IMG/VR virus record: IMGVR_UViG_3300042887_005053
Span: 62,001-126,000 of that record
Direction: 5' to 3' (one strand)
Origin: a virus
Length of the DNA: 64,000 nt
The first letter of the stretch is position 1. Each line of letters begins with the position of its first letter. The notes beneath the pieces were generated by a model. The model saw only the letters and a program-made list of their open reading frames with translations. It did not search any database and had not been told where the DNA came from. A program made the translations under genes and the position numbers. Shown piece by piece: positions 35,485-44,884 of the stretch.

Positions 35485-37227
35485 ATGCCATTTGGACTCT
35501 TTGATGATAAAGGACAAAAACTGTTTGGTCAAGATGATCCTCAAATTTCTGCATTAAAAAAATCCGCAGAACAAGGTCAAAAAAGAGGTACAAGTCAAAA
35601 TGTTATTGGTGGTGCCTTTCCTGTGCCATTAGTTAGTGCACTTAATTTAGAAGGTTCACTTGGTGATTGGTCAGAGACAACACCTGCTCATTTTTTACCT
35701 TATCCCGGAATTGAACTTAAAACTGGATTTACTGATCCTCAAAAAGTAGGAGAAGAATACGAATATGTATCATATGATGAAAATTCGAATCCAACAACAC
35801 CTAATGATAATTTAGACTCAAGAATTCAAACCTATGACTTTTTTAATGACTATTCAGCAAAGCAGTTCACCCATCTTCTTGATTATTTCATGGAGCAAAA
35901 TGGTACTCTTGGTGATAGAAGAAAGATAAATGTCGGTGAATCTGAAAATGGAGTAACTATTCCAGCAAATACAAAAGACATTTATTTAGGTTCATATATC
36001 AGAACATGGGATGATAATGAAGATCCAACAATGCACGGTTATGATATCTATATAAGATGGAATGAATCACCTCTTTTCAATGGTACTATTGATAGTTTTA
36101 TAACTGGATTTGGTAATATAGGTAATTCTGAAATTGCAAGTAGATTAGATGTTCTAAACAAATTTAAACAACAACTTGTTAGATTCATAAAAAATGATAG
36201 TCCATCCGCTTCAGGAAGACCAGATTTTCTTAATCAAAATGGTGTCAAAACCTATTACATGAGAAACCTTAGTGGGTTGAATTCTTTGGTTGAATCAAAT
36301 GATAGTAATAAAATAAAGTCATTTGTAGATTATGGAAATGAATTTATAACATTAGAATTTAACGAAGATGTGTCACAAAATATAGGTTACTTGGCATCTC
36401 TTTACAAAAGTCTTTCTTGGTCAAGGATTAATGGTAAACAAATTATACCTGAAAATTTATTAAGATTTGATGTTGATATTGAAATAACAGAAGTCAGAAA
36501 GTATAATAAGGTAATTTCAAATAAAGGGAAAGACGCAAAAGTTTATTCAGATCTGATCTCAAAGTACACTTACACACTATATGAGTGTCAATTCTTTTTT
36601 CAGAACCTACCACACGGTGATTCAATCGATATGAGTAATATCAAAGCGATTGACAAATATGATATTAAATTTAACTTTAAGTATTCAACCATGAAATTTG
36701 GTAGACTTTCATTTGAAGAAGTATTGGGAAACTATGGTAAAATGGAATATGTTAATGATAATAGATACATTAACACAAATACGATTACTTCTGGTTCAAC
36801 GAATAATTCAACTATTCAGAACAACACAATAACAAATGCTACACCTTATTATCCTCTGCCTTATTATAATGCTTATTCCTCGACTGGTGAACCAGATCCA
36901 ACACCAACACCAAGAACAGGACCATTACAAGTTGTAAAAGAGTCAGAGTCAAGAAAAAGTAAACTAAAGAAAGCTGCTCAAACACTCAAAAAAGATTTGA
37001 CAAATGCAGTCATAAATGAGGCAAACAGACAAATAATTGCTCAAGCTTCATTACTAAATAAAACTTTAGATAATATAAGGAATGCCATACCAGGTGCTGG
37101 TAGAATGAGTGCACCTACAAATGTTTATTCTGAGTATAACATACCACTAGCTAATGATGCAATAAATGCTGCGAGAAATTTTGTAGGTAGTTCTATAAAA
37201 AGTTTTTTCAGTGATCCAGGAGAATAA
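35485..37227 (+). CDS. Baseplate/tail-tube-associated protein
   Basis: 580 aa. The region about 350-410 (YTLYECQFFFQNLPHGDSID, KYDIKFNFKYSTMKFGRLSF) has the tube-like beta pattern also seen in T4 gp48/gp54-type and tail-tube proteins. The N-terminal half is probably an additional baseplate domain; the C-terminal 150 residues are Thr/Asn-rich then helical. It is placed between hub and spike genes. The 3' end is 3 nt from the spike gene. Confidence 0.6.
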   Translation: MPFGLFDDKGQKLFGQDDPQISALKKSAEQGQKRGTSQNVIGGAFPVPLVSALNLEGSLGDWSETTPAHFLPYPGIELKTGFTDPQKVGEEYEYVSYDENSNPTTPNDNLDSRIQTYDFFNDYSAKQFTHLLDYFMEQNGTLGDRRKINVGESENGVTIPANTKDIYLGSYIRTWDDNEDPTMHGYDIYIRWNESPLFNGTIDSFITGFGNIGNSEIASRLDVLNKFKQQLVRFIKNDSPSASGRPDFLNQNGVKTYYMRNLSGLNSLVESNDSNKIKSFVDYGNEFITLEFNEDVSQNIGYLASLYKSLSWSRINGKQIIPENLLRFDVDIEITEVRKYNKVISNKGKDAKVYSDLISKYTYTLYECQFFFQNLPHGDSIDMSNIKAIDKYDIKFNFKYSTMKFGRLSFEEVLGNYGKMEYVNDNRYINTNTITSGSTNNSTIQNNTITNATPYYPLPYYNAYSSTGEPDPTPTPRTGPLQVVKESESRKSKLKKAAQTLKKDLTNAVINEANRQIIAQASLLNKTLDNIRNAIPGAGRMSAPTNVYSEYNIPLANDAINAARNFVGSSIKSFFSDPGE

Positions 37228-37230
37228 TTT

Positions 37231-38787
37231 ATGTCAAAAGAAGCATTAAGAAAACATATTTACATAGGAGTTGTTGAAGACAACAAAGATCCAAAAAAAT
37301 TAGGTAGATGTAGAGTTCGAGTATTTAATATATTCGATGATATACCGGTTGAAGACATTCCTTGGGCGTCACCTTGGAAAGACTTAAATGGAAATGGATT
37401 TACTGTTCCAGAAAAAGGAAAAGTCCTATCAGTTGTTTTTGATGAAGGCAATAAATATAAACCAGAGTATATCTGTGCAGAACATTATAATGTTAATTTA
37501 GAAAAGAAGTTAGAGTCTTTGGGTGAATCTGATTACCTATCAATGAGAACTTTATTATTTGATCATAAAACACAAATATATTCAAACGATAATGAAGGTC
37601 TTAAAATAGACTACAAGTTTAACAATATCAACATAACCGATACTAATATTGATGTAAATCTAAAAGATAATTTTGGAACATTGAATTTAGGAACATCTAC
37701 TGCTAATCAACAAGCAATTTTAGGTAATCACTTTCTGGATTGGTTTGATGAATTTTTAGATAATTTACTTGGATCAAGAGGAGGACCATATCTTGGTAAT
37801 TTGGGAGCACCAGTAGTTGCAAATCCTGATTTGATTCAGTGTATTTCTAAATACAAAGCTTTGAAAGATCCTAAATTTCTTTCACATCATGTTAATATCG
37901 TGGACAACGAGTATGTTAATAAATTAGATAGAGTTTGTGATCCACAATTGGGTGACACTTGGAAATCAACTGTTAAAGAAAATGAAACTGTTGTCAAAGA
38001 AAGGCCAGCATTCCTTCCACAAAGTGGTAATTCAACTGATACTCCTGAGGGTGACTTGACTACTTCTGTTGACGAAAAAGGCGTAGTAGAAAATGCAGTA
38101 AAAACAGAAGAACCACCAAAAGTTGAAGTAACTGTAAATCCAGATTTGAATAATATTCTGAAAGCGATGGAAAAGAAAAAATACAAGATTTTGACTAGAC
38201 CTTTCGAAGCAAATATTGTCGGAATTAGAAGACAATATGAAGGACAGAAATATTCAAATGCTTTCAAAGATGATTTGTTTTTATTTTTCAAGGATACTAG
38301 TGGTAATTGGCAAACTTACAAATTTAAGATTTCGACTATGCCTGGCTTCTATAATGGAGTCGACGTCCTAAAAGACGGTAAGTGGAAATTTAAAAAAGAT
38401 AAAAACTCTAAATTAAATGTAAAACAATCACAAATGATGTTAGGTCGTGGTGGTATGGGTATTTTAATGGAGGCTCAGTATATTAATTTGTATACGATCG
38501 GTGATTATCACAGCGCTCCAGCAATGAAAACACTTGGTGCACAAAAATTTTATAGAGACACTAATCCAACTGATACTATTACTTATACTAAAAAAGGTGA
38601 AGGTACAGCAGCGATGTATATACATTTAGGATATAATGGTGGTAGAACTGTAGATAACTGGAGTGAAGGCTGTCAGGTATTCTCACAGAAGTCTGAACAT
38701 TTGAAGTTTTTTGACCTTTGTCAAGAACATAAGAACAGATACGGAAATAAGTTCAACTACACGCTAATGTTAGAGAGAGACTTATAA
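37231..38787 (+). CDS. 5: gp5-like OB-fold spike protein with C-terminal cell-wall-active-like domain
   Basis: 518 aa. Residues 8-90 (YIGVVEDNKDPKKLGRCRVR, VEDIPWASPW, PEKGKVLSVVF) are the OB-fold of gp5/VgrG-type spike proteins. The C-terminal 130 residues have His465 in MYIHLGYNGG and NWSEGCQVF with Cys481, an H...SxGC pattern like YkuD-type L,D-transpeptidases. The T4 gp5 lysozyme domain is absent, consistent with its replacement by the GH19 domain on the hub. The peptidoglycan role of the C-terminal domain is inferred. Confidence 0.75.
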   Translation: MSKEALRKHIYIGVVEDNKDPKKLGRCRVRVFNIFDDIPVEDIPWASPWKDLNGNGFTVPEKGKVLSVVFDEGNKYKPEYICAEHYNVNLEKKLESLGESDYLSMRTLLFDHKTQIYSNDNEGLKIDYKFNNINITDTNIDVNLKDNFGTLNLGTSTANQQAILGNHFLDWFDEFLDNLLGSRGGPYLGNLGAPVVANPDLIQCISKYKALKDPKFLSHHVNIVDNEYVNKLDRVCDPQLGDTWKSTVKENETVVKERPAFLPQSGNSTDTPEGDLTTSVDEKGVVENAVKTEEPPKVEVTVNPDLNNILKAMEKKKYKILTRPFEANIVGIRRQYEGQKYSNAFKDDLFLFFKDTSGNWQTYKFKISTMPGFYNGVDVLKDGKWKFKKDKNSKLNVKQSQMMLGRGGMGILMEAQYINLYTIGDYHSAPAMKTLGAQKFYRDTNPTDTITYTKKGEGTAAMYIHLGYNGGRTVDNWSEGCQVFSQKSEHLKFFDLCQEHKNRYGNKFNYTLMLERDL

Positions 38788-40419
38788 ATTCATCTTTATA
38801 ACTTTATAAGGGTATTTTCTCTTCTTGTAGAACTTCTCTCTTTCTAAGAAATGTTTATATAAAATATTGTTCATTTCTTTAGGATCAAACACATCAACAA
38901 TATCGAATATTGTAGCTATTTTCTTTTGATCGTGTTTTCTGAGAGCTCTACCAATAGACTGTATAATTATTTGTTCTGATTTGAATGAGTCTGCAAAAAT
39001 TACATTAAATATAGCATTTATTGAGACACCTGTACTTAATGTGCCATAGCTCGCCACTAGAACCTTGACATTACCATCAGTCTTCTCCATTTCTTTTTTT
39101 ATAAACTCTCTTTGTTTGTTGTTGACTTCTCCGTCAATATAATAAAAGTCTTTATTGGAGATTTCTTGTTTAAGTTTTTCAAATATTTTAGTACCATATT
39201 CAATTGTGTGAAATAGTAATAGAGTGTTTGAATCACACTTATCTACTAGTTTCTTAATAAACTCTAATCTTTTATCTGAGTTCTGTATAAATTCTTTTTC
39301 ATATCTAAAAGCATCAGCACCAGCTCCCATTTTTCTTATATAATTAAGCCTTTCATTTATTTCACCAGTTGAATGATTCAATACCACAGCTTTAATGTTC
39401 ATAGGAGTAATTGTACCAGAATCAACTAAGGTCGAGGCTTCAATTTGAGTAACTTTCGGACCAAGAACTGATTGTATAGTAAGTATTTCCAGGGTCTCAT
39501 CATTTGGAAATGTTCCTGAAACTCCAAATCTATTATAGGCATGTTTGAAAGTTCTTTTCAGTATTTGTGTTAAAGTTGTAGCTTTTGCACCGTGTGCTTC
39601 GTCACAGGCGACTGTGTGAAATTGTTGAAAGAATTCTTTAGGCCATTTTTCAAGTGATTGATAACATCCAACATAAATATTTGGTTGAGAAGGTCCAGTA
39701 TACTTTCTAGGTCTATCTGACATTATCTCTTCAAGTTTAATATGACAAGGATTATAGTTTGGATTTTCGTCTAAAATAGGTTCAATCATATGATCTCTGA
39801 ACTCTACTTTATCGCCATATTTAGCTAGGTAATTAAATCCATAATTATATTCCATGATGTTCTCATAAAACTGAGTAACAAGTGTTATTGAAGGAACTAT
39901 TATTAAGAATTTTGCATTTTCGTCCATGTTTCTTAATACATAAAACATTACAATTGAAATGACTAAAGATTTACCACCAGAAGTAGCTACTTCGGCCATA
40001 CAATATCTATTTTTTAGAATTTTATAAGCAGTTTCAATTTGATAATCATAAGGCATAAATGGTATCCACTCACCAGTCTTTTTATCTTTCATTTTGTGAT
40101 CTTTGAAGAATTCTTTACAAAAATTTGTAACTGATTCTAAAGTAACCTCTCTGTTTAATGGAAACTCATCACGGTTTTCGATATTAAATGTAACTCCAAT
40201 TTCTTTACAAGCTTTATAACACTCTCGCCAAAGACCAAGATTAACTTTACCGTTATCAAAGTAAGATTGTTGTCCATTCCATACACCCATTTTAAAAGCA
40301 GGCATAAATCTATATCCCTTAACATGTCGAGTAAGCCAAATATTGATTTGGTGATATTCTACACGAGTTGCTGAAGAGACAACTAATTTTTCGTCATTTG
40401 AATCGTACCGAAAATTCAT
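38782..40419 (-). CDS. uvsW: UvsW-type SF2 DNA/RNA helicase
   Basis: 545 aa. Walker A ATSGGKS (145-151), DEAH in VACDEAHGA (273-276), SGTF motif III, and a C-terminal RecA domain with IQSIGRALRKH (motif VI). The N-terminal 90 residues match the small UvsW N-domain. UvsW unwinds R-loops and branched DNA and shifts T4 from origin to recombination-dependent replication. Length fits T4 UvsW plus some extension. The 3' end overlaps the spike gene by 6 bp (convergent). A TATAAATA element lies just upstream. Confidence 0.85.
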   Translation of the reverse strand: MNFRYDSNDEKLVVSSATRVEYHQINIWLTRHVKGYRFMPAFKMGVWNGQQSYFDNGKVNLGLWRECYKACKEIGVTFNIENRDEFPLNREVTLESVTNFCKEFFKDHKMKDKKTGEWIPFMPYDYQIETAYKILKNRYCMAEVATSGGKSLVISIVMFYVLRNMDENAKFLIIVPSITLVTQFYENIMEYNYGFNYLAKYGDKVEFRDHMIEPILDENPNYNPCHIKLEEIMSDRPRKYTGPSQPNIYVGCYQSLEKWPKEFFQQFHTVACDEAHGAKATTLTQILKRTFKHAYNRFGVSGTFPNDETLEILTIQSVLGPKVTQIEASTLVDSGTITPMNIKAVVLNHSTGEINERLNYIRKMGAGADAFRYEKEFIQNSDKRLEFIKKLVDKCDSNTLLLFHTIEYGTKIFEKLKQEISNKDFYYIDGEVNNKQREFIKKEMEKTDGNVKVLVASYGTLSTGVSINAIFNVIFADSFKSEQIIIQSIGRALRKHDQKKIATIFDIVDVFDPKEMNNILYKHFLEREKFYKKRKYPYKVIKMNL

Positions 40420-40421
40420 AT

Positions 40422-40429
40422 TATTTATA
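40422..40429 (-). promoter_or_regulatory. TATAAATA element before uvsW
   Basis: Minus-strand TATAAATA, 2 nt before the ATG at 40419, identical to the T4 late core. It is too close for an ordinary leader, so either a leaderless start or chance. Confidence 0.3.
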
Positions 40430-40474
40430 TGTATTAAAATAATCTATGTTTATTCAGAAGGAAAGTCATGTCTT

Positions 40475-40484
40475 TTGATATATA
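40475..40484 (+). promoter_or_regulatory. TTAATATATA-type box (variant TTGATATATA)
   Basis: TTGATATATA, 18 nt before the ATG at 40503. Confidence 0.45.
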
Positions 40485-40502
40485 AAATAAAAAATAGAAA
40501 CT

Positions 40503-40901
40503 ATGGAATTTTTCAAAAAAATCAAGAATTCAATTTTAGGTTTCTTTGGATTAGGTAAAACTAAAGTTAAAGAAGTAGAAGCTAAGATTGAGCAACAAAT
40601 TCATAAATTTGAAGATCAAGTAAAGAAACAAGATGATCAAATTCGTGAAAAAATATCAACTTTAGCTGATAAAACTGAAGAAGTGATTGAAAAAGTAGAA
40701 GAAAAAGTTGAGGCAAAAATCGAAGAAGTTGAGAAAAAAGTAGAACAAAAAGTTGTTAAGACAAAAGAAAAAGCAACTGAAACGGTTAAGGATATCAAAT
40801 CTAGGTCTCGTAAAAAACCAAATCAACCTCAAGGTGAACAAAAGACTAATAACAACTCTAAACCTAGAAGAAGAAAGCCAACACCAAAGAAAACTAACTA
40901 A
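40503..40901 (+). CDS. Amphipathic/coiled-coil protein with basic tail
   Basis: 132 aa: a hydrophobic amphipathic N-terminus (FFKKIKNSILGFFGLG), a long Glu/Lys/Val coiled coil (20-95) and an Arg/Lys/Pro-rich tail. It looks like a membrane-touching, apolipoprotein-like helix with a nucleic-acid-binding end. Unknown function. It stands alone between its own promoter box and terminator. Confidence 0.7.
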   Translation: MEFFKKIKNSILGFFGLGKTKVKEVEAKIEQQIHKFEDQVKKQDDQIREKISTLADKTEEVIEKVEEKVEAKIEEVEKKVEQKVVKTKEKATETVKDIKSRSRKKPNQPQGEQKTNNNSKPRRRKPTPKKTN

Positions 40902-40905
40902 AATT

Positions 40906-40938
40906 AAAAACCCACTTAAAAGTGGGTTTTTGTTTATT
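40906..40938. terminator. Bidirectional rho-independent terminator
   Basis: Stem AAAAACCCACT / AGTGGGTTTTT with a TAAA loop; A- and T-runs on both sides serve the 40503 gene and the convergent clpP gene, whose stop is at 40934. Confidence 0.8.
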
Positions 40939-41596
40939 TCTTTTTGATAATCTCATCGATTATTCCATATTTAAGAGCATCTTCCGCAGTCATCCAATAA
41001 TCTCTATCTGCGTCTTTTTCAATTTTTGAATAAACTTGTCCAGTTCTTTCTGCTAATATCTCGTAAAGTTCTCTTTTCAAAGAGTTTACTTCACGAGCAT
41101 CGATTTCTACATCTGAAGCTTGAGAGTAACCATAGCTACCCGATAAAGGCTGATGAATCATTGTTCTAGCTCTTTTAAGAGACTTTCTTTTACCTTTTGT
41201 GCCACAAGCAAGTAAGATAGATCCCATTGAAGCTGCTAGACCAGTATTAACTGTTACAATATCTGGTCCGATATAATCCATAGTATCTAATAGACCAAGT
41301 CCACTATAAATATCCCCACCAGGTGAATCAATATAAATTTTGATATCTTTCTTTGGATCTAATTGTTCTAAGTATAATAATTGAGCTTTGATAATGTTAC
41401 AACTATCTGTATTGATGTCGGTGCATAGGAATATAATTCTACTCTCTATTAGTTTAGAGAAAATATCTACCATGATACCTTCTGTTGCGTCATCTAAAAC
41501 ATGTTGAGTATATCCTACTTTAGCATAAGAGTCATAGTAGTTACTGTTTATGTTGAGGTGCTTTGTAGCAAAATTTCTAAAATCTCTATTTGACAT
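40934..41596 (-). CDS. clpP: ClpP-family serine protease
   Basis: 220 aa, with the ClpP core: IYIDSPGGDIYSGLGLLDTM, catalytic Ser123 in GLAASMGS, His148 in MIHQP, and Asp195 in the KDADRD segment before YWMTAEDAL. All triad residues are present. Cellular ClpP degrades unfolded proteins with ClpX/ClpA; S14 proteases also serve as prohead proteases in other tailed phages. Neighbours do not decide between the two roles. No unfoldase partner is visible in the window. Confidence 0.9.
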   Translation of the reverse strand: MSNRDFRNFATKHLNINSNYYDSYAKVGYTQHVLDDATEGIMVDIFSKLIESRIIFLCTDINTDSCNIIKAQLLYLEQLDPKKDIKIYIDSPGGDIYSGLGLLDTMDYIGPDIVTVNTGLAASMGSILLACGTKGKRKSLKRARTMIHQPLSGSYGYSQASDVEIDAREVNSLKRELYEILAERTGQVYSKIEKDADRDYWMTAEDALKYGIIDEIIKKK

Positions 41597-41665
41597 AATT
41601 TAATTTATTTTGATTTCTACTATTTTTTATTGATAAAGTTTGATTTAAAAAAGAGATTTCCAGAT

Positions 41666-41675
41666 TTAATATATA
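41666..41675 (+). promoter_or_regulatory. TTAATATATA box
   Basis: Exact TTAATATATA, 21 nt before the ATG at 41697. Confidence 0.5.
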
Positions 41676-41696
41676 ATAAAAAATATTTGTAAAATT

Positions 41697-42023
41697 ATGA
41701 AAACAACTATCGAAGTAAATGGTTTTGAAATCAAAATCGAAGAACTTGAAGGAAAAATTATAGTTTCTGCTCACAAAGATGATGAGGTTATTGAAGAGTT
41801 TGCTCTTGAAACTGGCGCACCTATGGAAAAAGAAGAGGATACTGAAGAAGTAATGCCTTTTGGTGAAGAAGAAGATGACTTTGAAGAAGCTCAAGAAGAA
41901 GAGGAAGAGAATGAAATGGAAGAGATGGAAGAAGAAGCTGAGGAACTAGAGGAAGAGGAAGAAGAGGAAGAGGAAGGTAAATTAGAGTCTTTCTCAAGTT
42001 TCATTAAGAACAGAAAAAAGTAA
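41697..42023 (+). CDS. Highly acidic small protein
   Basis: 108 aa. The first 40 residues form a beta-like folded unit. Residues 45-95 are almost entirely Glu/Asp/Met. The C-terminus is LESFSSFIKNRKK. Such acidity is seen in scaffolding cores and DNA mimics, and neither can be chosen. It heads a run with the HAD-like and Cys-rich genes. Confidence 0.7.
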   Translation: MKTTIEVNGFEIKIEELEGKIIVSAHKDDEVIEEFALETGAPMEKEEDTEEVMPFGEEEDDFEEAQEEEEENEMEEMEEEAEELEEEEEEEEEGKLESFSSFIKNRKK

Positions 42024-42034
42024 TATTAATCTAA

Positions 42035-43099
42035 ATGATTAAAAAATTTCAGACATCTTCAGATGTTAATTATTTATTCTACTATGCTTTAGATTGGGAT
42101 GACAACATATTAAATATGCCAACTGTTATTCAATTAGAGAAAAAGGATGGTGATAATTGGATTCCTGTTGAGGTTTCTACTTCTGAATTTGCTATAGTCA
42201 GAAATGATATAGAAAACTACAGAATGCCAGATAATAAACCAGAATTAGCATTTTCTAACTTCAGAGATACAGGTCCTAAAGGTGACGCTGTATTTCTTGA
42301 AGATGTAAAGAAAGCAGTTATGGCAGAAAGATTTGGTCCAAGTTGGAATGACTTTATAGAATGTTTATCAAATGGCTCTATATTCTCAATCATCACAGCT
42401 CGTGGTCACGAATCAGAAACTATGAGAAAAGGTGTAGAATGGATCATTGATAACGAATTGACCGATGATGAGTTATACAGTATGTATAATAATATTCTGA
42501 AGTTTAGATATCTTTTCAATTTAATTGACAGTGAAGACTATCCAAGAATATTGAAAGGAAAACCAACTGAAAACCCACTAGTATCATCTTATTTAGATAG
42601 CTGTCACTTTATTGGTGTTTCAGCTCCATCAAGAGGTGGTTCTCCGTCAAATCCAGAAAAAGCAAAAGAAGATGCTTTGTTACTTTTTATCGATGAAATG
42701 GATTCTCATGTAGAAGAGCTAAAAAGAATTACTAATCAGAATTGGGTAGGTGTTATTGGTTTTTCTGACGATGATGTAAAAAATGTAAAACATGTTGAAG
42801 ATTTAGTTGAAAACCTTCATCATGAAAGATTTTCAAATATTTTTAAAATAACAGTTAAAGGAACAAAAGATCCAAGTGATATAACTAAAAAGATAAGAAC
42901 TTTCACTGAAGAAGCTTCTTATCAAGCACCTGGTTTAGAAAATTCAGTAATACCGTTTACTAAATGGGCAAATATGACTCAAAGATTATATCCAAATTCA
43001 AAAGATAGACCATTAGATGATTATCATAATTTGACTAAAAATCAAGTTGGTCAATTAAAAGATTTGTATAAAGAATTTGCTTACAAAAGAAAAAAATAA
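42035..43099 (+). CDS. HAD-superfamily-like hydrolase
   Basis: 354 aa. DWDDNI at residues 20-25 (motif I, with the nucleophile and acid/base Asp), TARG at 121-124 (motif II), and GFSDDD near 247 (motif IV, acidic) fit a HAD phosphatase. A large insertion lies between motifs II and IV. Substrate unknown; a nucleotide or 3'-phosphatase role like the T4 Pnk phosphatase half is possible. It lies 11 nt after the acidic gene and 8 nt before the Cys-rich gene. Confidence 0.7.
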   Translation: MIKKFQTSSDVNYLFYYALDWDDNILNMPTVIQLEKKDGDNWIPVEVSTSEFAIVRNDIENYRMPDNKPELAFSNFRDTGPKGDAVFLEDVKKAVMAERFGPSWNDFIECLSNGSIFSIITARGHESETMRKGVEWIIDNELTDDELYSMYNNILKFRYLFNLIDSEDYPRILKGKPTENPLVSSYLDSCHFIGVSAPSRGGSPSNPEKAKEDALLLFIDEMDSHVEELKRITNQNWVGVIGFSDDDVKNVKHVEDLVENLHHERFSNIFKITVKGTKDPSDITKKIRTFTEEASYQAPGLENSVIPFTKWANMTQRLYPNSKDRPLDDYHNLTKNQVGQLKDLYKEFAYKRKK

Positions 43100-43107
43100 T
43101 TAAGAAA

Positions 43108-43662
43108 ATGAAATACCTAAAGACTTTTGAATCATATGGGTCTGAAATGTCCAGAGAAGAAATGTGTAACTACTTATGTAATTGTGGTTATGAAATGGCT
43201 GAACTTGAAACTTGTCCTAATGAAGAGTTAATGATGATGTGTAAAGTATGCATGGCTGAAGAGACTAACGAAACCAATGAGACTCACTCATACGAAACAG
43301 AGATGTCAAGAGAAGAAATGTGTAATTACCTATGTAGTTGTGGTTATGAAATGGCTGAACTTGAAACTTGTCCTAATGAAGAGTTAATGATGATATGTAG
43401 AGTTTGTAGAGAAGAAGAAGAAACTAATGAAGCTAAAGGCGACAAGTGGATTCAAGACGCTATTAAAAGACCAGGTGCATTAAGAAAGAAGATGAAGAAA
43501 GGTGAATCAGAAAAAATATCTATGGAAGAAATTGCTGATGAGCTATCTGACTTAAAGAAAAAAGATAAAGATAAAGAAAAACCAGGTCTTCAATTAAGTG
43601 CAACTGATAGAAGAAAACAAAAACAATTAGTGTTAGCAAGAACACTTAAAAATTTCAAATAA
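43108..43662 (+). CDS. Cys-rich tandem-repeat protein with capsid-targeting-like N-terminus
   Basis: 184 aa. It starts MKYLKTFESYG. Two near-identical 52-residue units follow, each with MSREEMCNYLCxCGYEMAE and CPNEELMMxCxVC; the six cysteines per unit suggest zinc binding. The C-terminal half is Lys-rich (KGDKWIQDAIKRPGALRKKM, then LARTLKNF). A DNA- or head-associated zinc protein is a fair guess. It is the last gene before a bidirectional terminator. Confidence 0.75.
   Translation: MKYLKTFESYGSEMSREEMCNYLCNCGYEMAELETCPNEELMMMCKVCMAEETNETNETHSYETEMSREEMCNYLCSCGYEMAELETCPNEELMMICRVCREEEETNEAKGDKWIQDAIKRPGALRKKMKKGESEKISMEEIADELSDLKKKDKDKEKPGLQLSATDRRKQKQLVLARTLKNFK
43147..43410 (+). repeat. 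156-bp tandem duplication inside the Cys-rich gene
   Basis: The first copy begins at 43147 and the second at 43303. About 105 nt of each unit are nearly identical (a handful of mostly silent changes), separated by a diverged Glu/Thr linker. The low divergence points to a recent duplication. Confidence 0.8.
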
Positions 43663-43690
43663 AAAAAAGAGTCGAAAGACTCTTTTTTTG
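43662..43690. terminator. Bidirectional rho-independent terminator
   Basis: Stem AAAAAAAGAGTC / GACTCTTTTTTT with a GAAA tetraloop between convergent genes. Confidence 0.85.
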
Positions 43691-43691
43691 T

Positions 43692-44615
43692 TTAAGGTAA
43701 TTTTTCAATTCTATTGTCTTGATAAGCTTGTAAGAACTTTTCTACATAATTGGAATCAATAAAATCTTTTATCTTTAAGTAATTATCAGTAGCAAACTGT
43801 CTAAACCAACCAGAACAAAGAGTCGTACAAATTCTCATTAGAGACCAATCTAATGCATCTTGTGATGATGAGTATTTACCACCACCAAATAACATCGGTA
43901 GGATTTTTCTCTCAAGTGCAATTACATAAGCTTCTTCTAAAACACATTTACACTTTTGTTCAAATGAAAATTCATTCCACATTTCTTTTTCACACATAGC
44001 CAGTTCGGAATTATTTTGCATCATTTCGTACAAAGGTTTATCATAGTGTGACATAACTCGATGTATATCATCATGTATGAAAAATGATTTAACAAATCCA
44101 TCCGATTGTCCAAAAAATTGTTTTGTTGACTTTTTGAGAGAAGGTGTTTTTAACTTACCTATTCTTAATTCGGTTTCTTTGAAATTAATTTTAGTAATTG
44201 TTTCTAAAATATCAAGACCATTTAACTTATCATATAACAAACAGTAGTCTTGGATGTGTTTATCAAATTTAATTGGAAAGTGTATGTGGCTTTTCTTTAT
44301 AGAAAATAAAACTTCATTAGAAGCATATTTTAATTTATTTTCGGCTTTGTTCTTTGAATCATATTCAACATATTTTTTTAATGATTCTGAATTATCTGAA
44401 TTTAGAATTTCAACATTGTCAGTAATCCAAATACCGAATTTATTTTGAACTCCAATTAAGGTTGTTAAATATTCAGTCGACTTGACCTTAGTTGGTTTCA
44501 AAGTATTGATAAGATAGTTAATATCACTTTGACCACCAATCAAATCAATATCTTTGATCTTTCTATCAATATCGGGAAAATTATTTTTAAGTGCAGCAGA
44601 GCCAACTATTAACAT
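43692..44615 (-). CDS. Nucleotidyltransferase-fold protein
   Basis: 307 aa. MLIVGSAAL followed by KDIDLIGG is the GS...DxD signature of the polymerase-beta nucleotidyltransferase fold. The rest (about 95-307) is helical with HDDIHRVMSH and LEEAYVIALER, unassigned. Proteins of this kind occur in other T4-like phages with unknown substrate (recollection). Possible roles include tRNA or protein nucleotidylation. It precedes no obvious partner. Confidence 0.65.
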   Translation of the reverse strand: MLIVGSAALKNNFPDIDRKIKDIDLIGGQSDINYLINTLKPTKVKSTEYLTTLIGVQNKFGIWITDNVEILNSDNSESLKKYVEYDSKNKAENKLKYASNEVLFSIKKSHIHFPIKFDKHIQDYCLLYDKLNGLDILETITKINFKETELRIGKLKTPSLKKSTKQFFGQSDGFVKSFFIHDDIHRVMSHYDKPLYEMMQNNSELAMCEKEMWNEFSFEQKCKCVLEEAYVIALERKILPMLFGGGKYSSSQDALDWSLMRICTTLCSGWFRQFATDNYLKIKDFIDSNYVEKFLQAYQDNRIEKLP

Positions 44616-44626
44616 ATATTTTTGTT

Positions 44627-44884
44627 TTAATAAGATGAATCATAGTCTTCATATGAAGAAGAATCGTCTTCGTCTCGATACTCAAATGATCTTTCATCAT
44701 CGAGTAAAAGTATATTGGAATCATCTAAAATATGATCAATATCAATTTTGATTTCAAGATTTGATTCTTCTGCTTTTTCTAAAAGAGAAAGAATTTTTTT
44801 CTTTGCTTCATCTTTGGTGAGTAGATATTCTCTTTTTCTGGTGAGAACTTTTGATAATTCTTTGTAAAAATCAACTATTGTCAT
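44627..44884 (-). CDS. Small acidic protein, unknown
   Basis: 85 aa, helical N-terminus, then an acidic Ser/Tyr/Asp-rich tail (DEDDSSSYEDYDSSY). Its ATG overlaps the stop of the upstream SH3-like gene at 44884, so they are coupled. Confidence 0.6.
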   Translation of the reverse strand: MTIVDFYKELSKVLTRKREYLLTKDEAKKKILSLLEKAEESNLEIKIDIDHILDDSNILLLDDERSFEYRDEDDSSSYEDYDSSY

